Shown here piece by piece: positions 33,101-40,738 of a stretch of 64,000 nt of DNA. The notes below the pieces were generated by a model that saw only the letters and a list, made by a program, of their open reading frames with translations, did not search any database and was not told where the DNA came from. Positions within the stretch are counted from its first letter, which is position 1. Each line of letters starts with the position of its first letter. The stretch covers positions 1,922,001 through 1,986,000 of the forward strand of contig OY969786.1 in NCBI GenBank assembly GCA_963703075.1, read 5' to 3'. Both the position numbers and the translations under genes were made by a program. Source of the DNA: Korobacter sp963703075. Lineage in GTDB: Bacteria; Acidobacteriota; Terriglobia; Terriglobales; Acidobacteriaceae.

Positions 33101-33171
33101 ATGAGAGCGGTGATCAGGGCTATGCCCCGTTCATCGCTTCGGCCAGTTTTCATTCTCATCTTGCTATGCAT
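30112..33171 (-). CDS. very large PilX-type minor pilin protein
   Basis: 1019 residues, far longer than the usual 150-200 of PilX. The start carries a prepilin-like leader and hydrophobic helix (DERG, then IALITALILLLLITG), with the PilX-type continuation NTSYYNAEAGIENMTVQLANL. The rest is a long Gly/Ser/Thr/Asn-rich beta-type ectodomain with many Tyr and Trp, ending LQVINTAYRQDNSPQAAN. It follows the PilW gene by 11 bases in the same operon. It may serve as a tip or surface-exposed component, a role PilY1 fills in other species; no PilY1 gene is in the window. That role is inference. Confidence 0.8.
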   Translation of the reverse strand: MHSKMRMKTGRSDERGIALITALILLLLITGLAAGLTYMVMGQKNLSGGDIQANTSYYNAEAGIENMTVQLANLYQRQQSPNSATIQALGSTPPVLPGVFWKEYSFNVATDANGNPVSYDGVVPQDSSGLGGLSAAIIPITLKATAQLNDGSSTGTSTKLPTQVRMLRKVEVALIPVFQFGVFSDMDLAYHAGPDFHFDGLVHTNGNLFLSGQGTTIFNDQITVAKKTGAVAGSIADNQIFRDVLPNFINASSQGYTGPVLIPTTGNGCSANGTTWPSGATSTCKAISQTQGTVNNTTGSYSSTGTGITWTSTLYGGGSTSAPAWDNMASSNWGTMLQRDTPPLILPFINGATGSATDPLPIEIIRRPPAGEDVTSNLGSSRLYNEASIRIMLDDDPRNLDPNVAWNDADNIPLQATYNWNGDSSFKYGYLHLLKGGTDAYYPLATGSTSKKVYQVSSGSYQQDTTWSVPSADAYGSLSGVTYNNYTTWTTLGDKTKLAAGSGSGSAAMITNGDTDGTTGAANAKDWPLMSGWLRVEIKKSDGTWVGVTREWLTFGFWRASALADSEHGVTYTNSDGTAPILYLEQYADRNGNGSATFSGSGAETNQTAGAPAVPAPWGGNWVEYQPYAYYPINVYDTREGEVRDNTQAANSCAINGVMNVVELDVGHLKKWLAGTFGTSGTLADNAVANGYILYFSDRRGNVDKAAHADGGYDYLDTINDRGTAGTPNGTLDSSENVYTTPENTTGNFGLLTSTEIMTPPKFIGSGFNYATITSDPLTVFHRINCMWNSSGSASTWSSTLQGAGRSNVVLGPRHALRLVDATLGNIPAKTNGNGGFTVASEQPVYVFANYNASDSGWGSTSTPSAVIADAVTLESTAWNDINSFNNPATNITAGSNTKNANTTWYRLAVAAGKNHTFFYTSYGGTDWGSDGGVHNFLRFQEDWGSQWAHYKGSMVSLFYSAYGTGVFKCCSTVYSPPSRDYSFDQNFTNPALMPPGTPRFLQVINTAYRQDNSPQAAN

Positions 33172-33182
33172 GTTGATCCTCT

Positions 33183-34337
33183 CTAGAAACCACTCGTGCC
33201 GGTCGAATTCGATGGATACTCGTCATAGAAGCTCAAGCTTCTCGGCGTGATCGAGGTCGTCAGCGCAACCTGCTGAACCGGAACGTTGGGTAACGTCAAG
33301 CCGCCGACTCCGACGAGCTTGATATTGACTTTGCGAATATTGCTAATCGTTGCGGGATTTGTTTGGGCGCCGAGCAAAGGAAGAACCGGCGGGCTGGCCG
33401 CAGGATTTCCCAGGGCTGCGCTGATCACATCGTAAGTAATGCGAAGGTCGTTGACCTGCTCCGCCACCGGTTGCGGGGATAACCCGTTCACCTGGCGCAT
33501 GAGACGCGGCGGCAGCTGCGACGCCGTGCCGAGGTTCGGGACCGCCAGGTTATAAGTGACCAGGTCGATCTTGATGGCCACGGTCGAGGGGGCAGAGGCG
33601 GAAGGCGGCAAGGTCGAGCCCGAGAACAGGCTGGCCAAACTACCCGTGCCTGAACCCGTGGTGTTCAACCCAAACGGATCCGAACCGAACGTCAGCGTTC
33701 GGGTGCTGGAATTCACGGAAGTTACGTACTGAACGATGGTTCCGTTGCTGTTGGAGATCATGACGAGATCTCCTACCTGGAACCCGTAGCCGGGATCGCC
33801 AACCGCGGGACAGGTGCTTGCGTTGAAAGTGACAGCCAGCGGCGAAAGAGTCACGTTGGTCAGGGGATAGGCGTCAAACCCAGCCGTGGATCCGACCGCG
33901 CAAACCAGGCCTGAGGTATCGAGGTCGGGCGTACGGTCGGTGTAGACCGCGCTGACGACGTCGGTGGCAGTCCCGCCGTTGATCGCAGGGCCCAGGGCAT
34001 TGCCCGGCATCACCGAGAACATCGTGGCAGTTGAGCCATTGAGAGGAAAGTAGTAGAGCCCGCAGGCGCTGGAGGAACAACCGAACTTCGCGCCGCTCGG
34101 CAGCGAGACTCCGGAAGACGGCATTCCGGAACCAGCCTGGCTCAAGTCTTCGCTGATGGAATCGATACCGACACGAGAATTGCTCTGGACGGTAGAGCGT
34201 TGAGCGACCATGTTGGTCATCTCGACGGCTTTTTTGTACATCATGACCCCGGCGAAAAGAATCGACAGGCTGAGTGCCATCGCCGTCAACATTTCGATCA
34301 AGGTGAAGCCGCTACTCGTCCTGGTGTGAGTTCTCAT
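33183..34337 (-). CDS. PilW-type minor pseudopilin
   Basis: 384 residues. The type III/IV prepilin signal is MRTHTRTSSGFTLIEMLTAM: the G before FTLIE is the cleavage point and the Glu at +5 is present. A hydrophobic helix (LSLSILFAGVMMY) and a large ectodomain with many Ser/Thr/Pro follow, including VEQVNDLRITYDV. The length fits PilW-like minor pilins, which are involved in pilus or pseudopilus assembly initiation. The ATG at 34337 is supported by AAAGGCGAG; an upstream in-frame ATG adds a non-pilin leader. Confidence 0.85.
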   Translation of the reverse strand: MRTHTRTSSGFTLIEMLTAMALSLSILFAGVMMYKKAVEMTNMVAQRSTVQSNSRVGIDSISEDLSQAGSGMPSSGVSLPSGAKFGCSSSACGLYYFPLNGSTATMFSVMPGNALGPAINGGTATDVVSAVYTDRTPDLDTSGLVCAVGSTAGFDAYPLTNVTLSPLAVTFNASTCPAVGDPGYGFQVGDLVMISNSNGTIVQYVTSVNSSTRTLTFGSDPFGLNTTGSGTGSLASLFSGSTLPPSASAPSTVAIKIDLVTYNLAVPNLGTASQLPPRLMRQVNGLSPQPVAEQVNDLRITYDVISAALGNPAASPPVLPLLGAQTNPATISNIRKVNIKLVGVGGLTLPNVPVQQVALTTSITPRSLSFYDEYPSNSTGTSGF

Positions 34338-34347
34338 GATCTCGCCT

Positions 34348-34875
34348 TTAGTTCCAACTCGAGATGTAGCCGGTGAGTTGGTAGGTACCGCTGCCAAATT
34401 GGCCTTTCGGATAAGTAATGGTGACGGTCACGGTCCGCAGGGTGCTCGAAGGCAGTCCGCCTACAGTTGCGGGAGCGATTGAGATCTGGCGCTTGAAGTC
34501 GGAGAGAATGCGCGTCTTGCCATTGGGTAATGTGATCGTCTCCACACCGAAGTCATCGTTCGTGTTGACGATTCCATCGTTGCCCGGCTGCGTCATGGCC
34601 GTGGATCCATTGGCAAAAATGCCCGATGGCTGATTGTTGATGTCGTCCCACGAATAGGAAGCCGAGTTGCGCGCGCCGACGACGCCTTCCAGCGCTTCAC
34701 GGGCCTTTTGCCGGGCGATCATCTGCGAGTCGCTGTAATTCATGGTGGCGACCGCATAGCTGAAGAGACTGAGCACTCCCACCATGCCGACCATCAGAAC
34801 GACTGCAGCGACCAGCACTTCGAGAAGGGACATTCCCTTCTGCGATCGAGAACGAAGAGGTCTACGCATGCGCAT
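34348..34875 (-). CDS. PilV-type minor pseudopilin
   Basis: About 175 residues from the ATG at 34875. The prepilin signal is RSQKGMSLLEVLVAAVVL, with Glu at +5 after cleavage before the Met. The ectodomain is short, with YSDSQMIARQKAREALEG and a C-terminal beta region. Its start overlaps the TGA of the FimT gene by one base, and its Shine-Dalgarno AAGGAGG is inside the last codons of that gene, so translation is coupled. Confidence 0.85.
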   Translation of the reverse strand: MRMRRPLRSRSQKGMSLLEVLVAAVVLMVGMVGVLSLFSYAVATMNYSDSQMIARQKAREALEGVVGARNSASYSWDDINNQPSGIFANGSTAMTQPGNDGIVNTNDDFGVETITLPNGKTRILSDFKRQISIAPATVGGLPSSTLRTVTVTITYPKGQFGSGTYQLTGYISSWN

Positions 34876-35453
34876 CAATCCTCCTTCCACATCAGGCCCG
34901 CCGAAGTGGAGGCGAGTCTCCAGCCTGCAACGCGACCGGTAGCGCCGATGACGCTGATCGCGTGCGCGCTGGTCTGGACGCCCGGACGCGCAATGTAGAT
35001 AACTCCGCCGTTGAACCGCCCAAGGCTGTCGCGAGCGCTTCCGTCCGGATAGAAATAAATTGAAGTTGTCGGGTTATGGGTAACGCCGTATCCAAGGTCG
35101 ATCGCGGTGGAAGAAGTACCGTACCCGTCAGGAGGCGCCGGCGTGGTCGTCTCGACGTCGAAGCTGTAGCCGGTGGGCAAGCTCACCGTCTTGGCCCCTG
35201 CCGTGACAAAACTGGTGGTCTGAATCGTGCCAGGCGCGGTAAACGTGACGTAGTAGACCGACCGGGTCTGCACGGCATTGGCGCGAGCAGCGAGCATTTC
35301 GCGCTTCATGAAATTAATCGCGGATTCCGCCTGTTCATTCTGCAAAGCGCGAACGAACGACATCACCGCCGTTCCGGCGACGATCAGCGAGATCGCCACG
35401 ACGACCAATAACTCAATCAAACTGAAGCCGCGTTGTCTTCGCTTAACGAACAT
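34875..35453 (-). CDS. FimT/GspH-type minor pseudopilin
   Basis: 192 residues from the ATG at 35453. The leader is short: MFVKRRQRGFSLIELLVVVA, cleaved after RG, with Glu at +5. A helix and a GspH/FimT ectodomain follow (ALQNEQAESAINFMKREMLAARANAVQTR segment, then a beta-rich C-terminus). Two further in-frame ATG codons upstream (35486 and 35516) would lengthen the leader beyond the usual size. It is the first gene of the operon FimT-PilV-PilW-PilX and is separated from the two GspG-like genes by about 540 bases. Confidence 0.85.
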   Translation of the reverse strand: MFVKRRQRGFSLIELLVVVAISLIVAGTAVMSFVRALQNEQAESAINFMKREMLAARANAVQTRSVYYVTFTAPGTIQTTSFVTAGAKTVSLPTGYSFDVETTTPAPPDGYGTSSTAIDLGYGVTHNPTTSIYFYPDGSARDSLGRFNGGVIYIARPGVQTSAHAISVIGATGRVAGWRLASTSAGLMWKED

Positions 35454-35995
35454 TTCGGTACCTACGCCCCGTAATCGCTTGAACATTTCCGTCACAACAA
35501 GAGAATTCAGCCGCAAAACTGCGTCGCTAACGCTCGATTTTCTTCAGTAATACCCACGGACCAGGGGAGACAGTCCGCGTGACAAAACCTACTCGCTGGC
35601 ATCCGCATCGTCGTAAGACGTTGCGCCGCCACCGGCTGGCACCATGGTCGCGACCCCAATCGCCCACCATCTCCAGCCGAGACCGCCATGCCTCTCCGGG
35701 ACGAGAAGCAACGACCGATCTGGATGTACCGCACGGGCTCCTGCTTCTGGAACTGTGCCACTCTCTTCTCCGATTCGAGCCGTTCCCGAAGGATCCGACT
35801 TCGATCTCGTTCAGAGAAAACTCTCTTGCCGGACCCAATTCGCAGTGCCCACGGGCCATGCCGCGAATTCTCTAAAATAGGGAACGATCTCTGGTTATGC
35901 GGAGCTGACTATAACACTGAGAAACTCTGGATGAGAATGGAAATTCAGTGCAGAAGAGTACTTCGGAGGATTACTTAAGTGAGTACCCTAACGTT
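35454..35995. other. gene-poor gap inside the pseudopilin cluster
   Basis: About 540 bases between FimT and the second GspG-like gene. Open frames exist on both strands, up to 110 codons on the minus strand, but they are Arg/Ser-rich, overlap one another in antisense, and show no family motif or good ribosome site. I see no RNA gene or terminator. It probably contains the promoter and leader of the FimT-PilX operon. Confidence 0.45.
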
Positions 35996-36391
35996 CTACC
36001 AGGAGCTGTAAGCAGTGCCGTCGGAAGAGCTTGCGTCGGATGTGCTGTGCACGTCGACGATGCCGGGCTCTTGCTGATCGACCGCCATCAGGCTGTCTTC
36101 CTGCTGCACATTCCACTCGGTCGTGTTGGTCATCGGATCCTTCGGAATGGTCTTCAGGTAGCCGGCCGAGACAAGATCTTCCAGCGACTGGGGCGCCTTC
36201 TGCTTATCGAGGGTGTACTGGTCGATAACCGAACGCATGGTGTAGAGGTCGTTCTTCAGTACACTCTCGCGGGCACGGACAATGGATTGCCGGTAGTTGG
36301 GGATCGCGATCCCGAGCAAGATCACAATGATGCTCATGACGATCATGAGCTCAATGAGGGTGAAACCCGCCGATTTTTTCCGTCTCACCAT
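35996..36391 (-). CDS. GspG-like major pseudopilin
   Basis: 131 residues. Prepilin signal MVRRKKSAGFTLIELMIVMS with Glu at +5, then a helix, then the GspG-type body AIPNYRQSIVRARESVLKND, with YTLDKQKAPQSLEDLVSAGYL and DPMTNTTEW, as in the calcium-binding region of T2SS major pseudopilins. The ATG at 36391 overlaps the end of the preceding GspG-like gene by seven bases, so the two are co-translated. The longer frame from 36466 is a shadow. Confidence 0.88.
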   Translation of the reverse strand: MVRRKKSAGFTLIELMIVMSIIVILLGIAIPNYRQSIVRARESVLKNDLYTMRSVIDQYTLDKQKAPQSLEDLVSAGYLKTIPKDPMTNTTEWNVQQEDSLMAVDQQEPGIVDVHSTSDASSSDGTAYSSW

Positions 36392-36855
36392 TGCTGGTAT
36401 TTCGTCCCGTTCAGACCTGTGCCTTCTGACTTGCTGTAAACATCGAAAACATTCTGGCCACCCCACGAGGTGGCATCCGGATCATCCTGCATGGAGCGCA
36501 GTCCCCAGTCCGTGTCGCCGGTCATCGGGTCGACGGGTACGCGGCGCAGGAACTTGATCTTCTTCCCGTTCACGTCCACGCCCTTCACCAGCGTCTCCAG
36601 GTCTGGAGGATATCCCTCCGAGTCTACTTTCTTCTGGAACGCTCCCCGGTCGGCGGCGTCCTTGTAACGATCGATGGCGTCGCGCATGTCCCAAAGGGCT
36701 TGGCGTAATTGGCGTTCCTTGTCACGCTTGATGACGTTTCGAGCAAGAGGAAGCGCCGCGCCCGCCAGGATTGCCATTACGGCAATCGCCACCACCAGCT
36801 CCACCATGGTGAAGCCCCGAGCGTTCTGTGTCCTCGTTCGTTTGATGTACAACAT
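36385..36855 (-). CDS. GspG-like pseudopilin
   Basis: 156 residues with prepilin signal NARGFTMVELVVAIAVMAI, Glu at +5. The ectodomain has DKERQLRQALWDMRDAIDRY, then GYPPDLETLVKG and VPVDPMTGDTDWGLR, again the GspG pattern, with an Asn/Thr-rich C-terminus. Two GspG paralogues in tandem are a feature of this cluster. It is 33 bases downstream of the secretin gene. The system type (T2SS or type IV pilus) cannot be decided without the ATPase and platform genes, which are not in the window. Confidence 0.85.
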   Translation of the reverse strand: MLYIKRTRTQNARGFTMVELVVAIAVMAILAGAALPLARNVIKRDKERQLRQALWDMRDAIDRYKDAADRGAFQKKVDSEGYPPDLETLVKGVDVNGKKIKFLRRVPVDPMTGDTDWGLRSMQDDPDATSWGGQNVFDVYSKSEGTGLNGTKYQQW

Positions 36856-36888
36856 GCTACTAAATTAGACGCCTTTCGGAGCTGATCG

Positions 36889-39159
36889 CTAGTGGACCGT
36901 AATCATCGCCTGCGAGCCGGTCGCAGGGATTTTCTGCTGCGCGGCATCTCGCAAAACGGCCTGGTGGATGCTCAATTGTGAGCTCCCCGGTGCCCTCGCT
37001 ACGAAAGTCAAAGTAAATACCTGGCCATTGCCAGAGACCCCGTTTGCCCCGGGCGGACGGCTCGCCGTAACCTGCACTTGACCGGTCATGGGGTCGTCGC
37101 GGTGCACCAGTGCGACCACCTGCCCATCGCGACTGAGGAAGCTTCCGTTGGAAACGTTTACCAGCGATAAAGTCTTCGGGTCGTAGCCGATCTGAACCGG
37201 AACGGAGTACACGTTCTGTCCGCCGGCGATGCTCACATTGACGGCCAGGGTGGAACCCACAGCAGCGTTCACGCTTGCCGGATCGAAGCTCAACACCGCC
37301 CCATTGGGATTGCCAACCGCCGGAGCAGTTGCAGGCGCTGGCTGGGAAGCGTTCGCGGACATGACGGTCGGCACCGGAGGCGGCAGCCGTGTCAACTGGA
37401 TCGCGGAACCAGTCCCCACATCAATGGCGCGGGTGTTGCTCGGGCTTACGTCAAAACCGCGCACGATGTGCGGAATGATCGCGAAGACCACTTCACTGTC
37501 GACTTTATTGGTGGATACGGAACCGAAGAGGTAGCGCAGGATCGGGATCTGCGAGAGGAATGGAAGGCCAGTAAGAGTGTTGTCATTCTCTTGCTGAAGA
37601 ATGCCGCCAAGAATATTGATCTCGCCATCCTTCAGCCGGATCTCGTGCTCCACCTTGCGTTGTCCGATGGTGGGCTGATTGATGCCACCGATGCTTTGGT
37701 AGCCGGTGACCGACGAGACGTCGAGCACCAGCTTCATCGAAACTTCGTTGTCGGCGTGGATGCGCGGAGTGACGTCGATGTTGACGCCGACGTCGATGTA
37801 ATTGAATTGCGTATTCACCAATGGGTTGATGCCGACGCCGCCGATGCCCGGCTGGAATGATCCAGTCGCCACGGGAATACGATCGCCGATCTTCAATGTG
37901 GCTTTCTGTCCATCGACCGCGCGAATGCTTGGGTTCTGGATCAGTTTCGAATCCGCATCGCTGAAGAGAATATTGGCGGTGGCAGAGGGAATGTTCAGTT
38001 CAAAGTTGGTCGCGTTGATATGCGCCAGGCTGTTGAGATTCACACCGCCGGTGGCCGTGCCTGTCGTGGTCGTGCCGGTGGTCGTGGTGGTCGCCGTCGT
38101 GGTAGTTGTCGCCGTGGTTGCCGCCGTCGTGCTGTTCAGGTTGTCCTGCAGGGTGGCAGAGACGCTGGAAGGGGGTGTAATGCCCAGGTTCCGCATCTTA
38201 GTCTTCGAAACTTGCAAGACGGCAATTTCGACGACGACTTCGGGGCGCGCCTTGTCGATGTCATCGATCAACTTCTGCACGAGTGCGATCTGGTCGGGAG
38301 TACCGCGGGCCACGATTGCCCCTTGCGTCGGCAACTGCTGCACGCGATTGACTTCCACGATCGTACGGATCGTATTGACGAGGTCCTGCAACTCCGTGGG
38401 CTGCGAAAGGTTGGAAAGATAAAAAGTGCGGACTACGTTCTGCTCTAATTCCTTCCGCTTCGACGGAGTGTCGGCCGCGATAAAAATCGTATTCGGGGTT
38501 ACCGGACGCCAGAAAGTCTTCGATTCCAGCGCAACGATTTCCAGGGCTTCCTGCAAGTTCACGCCCTTCAAATCGATGTTGATCTGCCGGGAGGTGTAAT
38601 CCGGATCGAAGAGCACATTAATACCTGCCAGCTTGCAGATCGTGTCGTAAACAATCTTCGAATCCTGCGCCGCCCGCAAGGTGATCGGGGTATTCGAGAT
38701 CGGCGCGAGTTCGACCGGGCCGGCGGCTTGCGCTACTTTGCGCGTCAGGACGTCGCCGGTATTCAACGACTGCGGCGCCGGATGCTCTGCCTGCTCAATC
38801 AGCTCGCGGGTGCGTTTCTCTTCCTGTACCGCAATGAAGCTTGAGGGATCGATCGCCACTGCCTTCTGGAACTCGACAAGCGCGTCCTGTAGCTTGCCGG
38901 AATCACGCAGGAGTTGTCCGCGATGGACATGGGCCGCGGCCGCGAGAAACTTACCTCGCTCTGCCGCCGCCCGAAAGCGTACATCGCCCGGTTTGAGCTT
39001 GTACGCCTGCTCGTATGCGGCGTACGCAGCTTCATAGTCCTGGCGCGCTTCCGCGTCGCGTCCCTGGTTGTAGATTGATTGCGCCTTGTCGGCGAGGGCG
39101 GGGAGTGCCGCAAGAACGACCGCCAGCAGCAGCACTGCTACGCTTTTGAGCCGTGTCAT
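36889..39159 (-). CDS. TPR-secretin-cohesin fusion protein
   Basis: 756 residues from the ATG at 39159 (AAGG nearby). Residues 1-23 are a signal peptide. TPR-like helices follow (IYNQGRDAEARQDYEAAYAA, then LQDALVEFQKAVAIDPSS). The secretin N-domain and an N1-type domain include GVNLQEALEIVALESKTFW and a Thr-rich low-complexity stretch near residues 345-375. The secretin domain has DGQKATLKIGDRIP, then IDVTPRIHADNEVSMKL and HEIRLKDGEINILGG. The last about 150 residues look like a cohesin-type beta domain (AAVGSTLAVNVSIAGGQNVY, then QIGYDPKTLSLVNV). GspD/PilQ outer-membrane channel with an extra adhesion-like module. Confidence 0.88.
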   Translation of the reverse strand: MTRLKSVAVLLLAVVLAALPALADKAQSIYNQGRDAEARQDYEAAYAAYEQAYKLKPGDVRFRAAAERGKFLAAAAHVHRGQLLRDSGKLQDALVEFQKAVAIDPSSFIAVQEEKRTRELIEQAEHPAPQSLNTGDVLTRKVAQAAGPVELAPISNTPITLRAAQDSKIVYDTICKLAGINVLFDPDYTSRQINIDLKGVNLQEALEIVALESKTFWRPVTPNTIFIAADTPSKRKELEQNVVRTFYLSNLSQPTELQDLVNTIRTIVEVNRVQQLPTQGAIVARGTPDQIALVQKLIDDIDKARPEVVVEIAVLQVSKTKMRNLGITPPSSVSATLQDNLNSTTAATTATTTTTATTTTTGTTTTGTATGGVNLNSLAHINATNFELNIPSATANILFSDADSKLIQNPSIRAVDGQKATLKIGDRIPVATGSFQPGIGGVGINPLVNTQFNYIDVGVNIDVTPRIHADNEVSMKLVLDVSSVTGYQSIGGINQPTIGQRKVEHEIRLKDGEINILGGILQQENDNTLTGLPFLSQIPILRYLFGSVSTNKVDSEVVFAIIPHIVRGFDVSPSNTRAIDVGTGSAIQLTRLPPPVPTVMSANASQPAPATAPAVGNPNGAVLSFDPASVNAAVGSTLAVNVSIAGGQNVYSVPVQIGYDPKTLSLVNVSNGSFLSRDGQVVALVHRDDPMTGQVQVTASRPPGANGVSGNGQVFTLTFVARAPGSSQLSIHQAVLRDAAQQKIPATGSQAMITVH

Positions 39160-39434
39160 CAGAATCCTTCTCGTGTGAGGTTCGGCTGCAACGAGATCCA
39201 TAGTTCCTGCCAACTTGCCATTCTGTCTCCCTAAGCCCGTGGACCCCTTGCTATGAGTGCAAACCAATCCTGTCGGAAATGCAATCGGTGAAACAATCTA
39301 TCTCAGAACCTATCCGCACGAGAAGAGTCGCCAGTATATCATTCGCACTCTTCGCATCCCTAAGCTAAACCGTTTCGTTGTGCTAGCATACAAGGTACCC
39401 GCCTCCGCGCACACGGATGAGGTATGAAGGCTTT

Positions 39435-39962
39435 ATGACGCGGACGACCAAACCTCAAAACGCCCCCCCGGCCCCGAAAAAGAGCAAGCGTGACCCGGTA
39501 GCGTCGGGGGACCGCGATGCATCGGTCAACCGGGCGGCTTCCCACAACTACTTCCTGACCGACAAGATCGAGACGGGGATCGCCCTGCGCGGCACCGAGG
39601 TGAAGTCGATCCGCGACGGACGCGCCAACCTGAAGGACGCCTACGGCCTGGTCAAAGACAACGAACTGTGGCTCATCAACGCCCACATCGGACCGTACGA
39701 TGCCGGCAGCTACAACAACCATGAACCACTGCGGACCCGTAAACTCCTGGCCAAGCGAACCCAGATCTTGAAACTGCTGGCCCAGTCGCAGCAAAAAGGT
39801 CACACCCTGATTCCCACCCGGATGTACTTCAAAAACGGTAGGGTGAAGGTGGAACTGGCCGTCGCCAAAGGCAAACAACTTTGGGACAAGCGCGAGACCG
39901 AGCGTCGCCGTACTGCGGACCGCGAAGCGCGGGAAGCCATGGCCCGCAGCCGCAAGAGCTAA
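39435..39962 (+). CDS. smpB: SsrA-binding protein SmpB
   Basis: Trans-translation partner that brings tmRNA to stalled ribosomes. 175 residues. The SmpB core is clear: NRAASHNYFLTDKIETGIAL, GTEVKSIRDGRANLKDAYG, a WLINAHIGPYDAGSYNNHEP segment, RTRKLLAKRTQI, LIPTRMYFKNGRVKVELAVA and the basic C-terminal KGKQLWDKRET. The N-terminal about 25 residues (Pro/Lys-rich) are an extension. The ATG at 39435 with AAGG five bases upstream is preferred; an in-frame ATG at 39417 is the alternative. The tmRNA gene is not in the window. Confidence 0.95.
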   Translation: MTRTTKPQNAPPAPKKSKRDPVASGDRDASVNRAASHNYFLTDKIETGIALRGTEVKSIRDGRANLKDAYGLVKDNELWLINAHIGPYDAGSYNNHEPLRTRKLLAKRTQILKLLAQSQQKGHTLIPTRMYFKNGRVKVELAVAKGKQLWDKRETERRRTADREAREAMARSRKS

Positions 39963-40068
39963 GCTCATCCTGGTTCGAGCGTATTTCTGTGGCTTTCGCA
40001 ACGCAGGTTAGACGAGGGCCATCACGAATCGTTGCCCCCAAAGCAATTCTGCCGCATTACAAAATTGT

Positions 40069-40575
40069 TCATGGAGTCTTCGCCTTCGCTTTCGTGGCGC
40101 CCGATGAGTTGTTCTTCTTCAATGCTTCTTCCGGGGGAATCTCGCTTCCATCGGCCTTCACGTAATGAATATCAAACGCCCCATCCGTCACATCGAAGAA
40201 CACGCACGCTGTTGTGCAAGTAAATTGGTGAATACCTTTTGCGGTGAGATCCACAAAGTCGCCCGGACCAACCATCTCAGCGCCGTGATCTTTCATCTCC
40301 GCCTTGCCTCTGCCGGAAACGATGAGCAATTTCTCTTTCGCGGTATGCCAGTGCCACGGGACCGTACATCCGGCTGACATCTTGACCAGGAGGGTGGCTG
40401 CCCCGTGCATCGGGTCGCCCTCTTGCGCAGCGACGTCCATGCAACTCGGCAAAATTGGGAGCTTCATGAATTTCGAAGCCGTCATCTTCACCACATGCGG
40501 CGCATCGGAATCTTGCGCATAGACGGCAACTCCCCAGAAAGCGAATAGCGCGAGGCCCAGTGCCAGCTTCTTCAT
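40069..40575 (-). CDS. periplasmic cupin protein
   Basis: 168 residues. MKKLALGLALFAFWGVAVYA is a signal peptide. The cupin core includes VPWHWHTAKEKLLIVSGRGKA with two His and a Lys/Glu that could bind metal, then DFVDLTAKGIHQFTCTTACV with a third His, and the family strands. Stand-alone exported cupins of this kind have been annotated as anti-sigma or DUF4437-like; the function here is unknown. The C-terminus is Lys/Ala-rich. GGAGG precedes the ATG at 40575; upstream in-frame codons are not supported. Confidence 0.8.
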   Translation of the reverse strand: MKKLALGLALFAFWGVAVYAQDSDAPHVVKMTASKFMKLPILPSCMDVAAQEGDPMHGAATLLVKMSAGCTVPWHWHTAKEKLLIVSGRGKAEMKDHGAEMVGPGDFVDLTAKGIHQFTCTTACVFFDVTDGAFDIHYVKADGSEIPPEEALKKNNSSGATKAKAKTP

Positions 40576-40683
40576 AAAACCTCCGTGATTTTTTGGAGAG
40601 TGGGGCAGAGATTTGACCCTGCATTTTCGTGGGGGATCATACAGCGAACAGGTCATCAAGCCAACTGGCTAAACCCTGCCGCG

Positions 40684-40715
40684 CAAAAGAATAGCCACGC
40701 AGTTCGCGTGGCTAT
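40684..40715 (-). terminator. terminator of the rpsO-pnp unit
   Basis: Stem ATAGCCACGC (40691-40700) and GCGTGGCTAT (40706-40715) with a five-base loop, followed on the minus strand by TCTTTTG. It lies 23 bases past the pnp stop. Confidence 0.85.
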
Positions 40716-40738
40716 TTGTTTAAAAGTTTGTGAAGGCT

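Noticed and set aside
35507..35880. Overlapping frames of 84-110 codons in the gap between the pseudopilin genes
   Set aside because: Opposite-strand frames overlap, are Arg/Ser-rich, and have no family motif or clear ribosome site.
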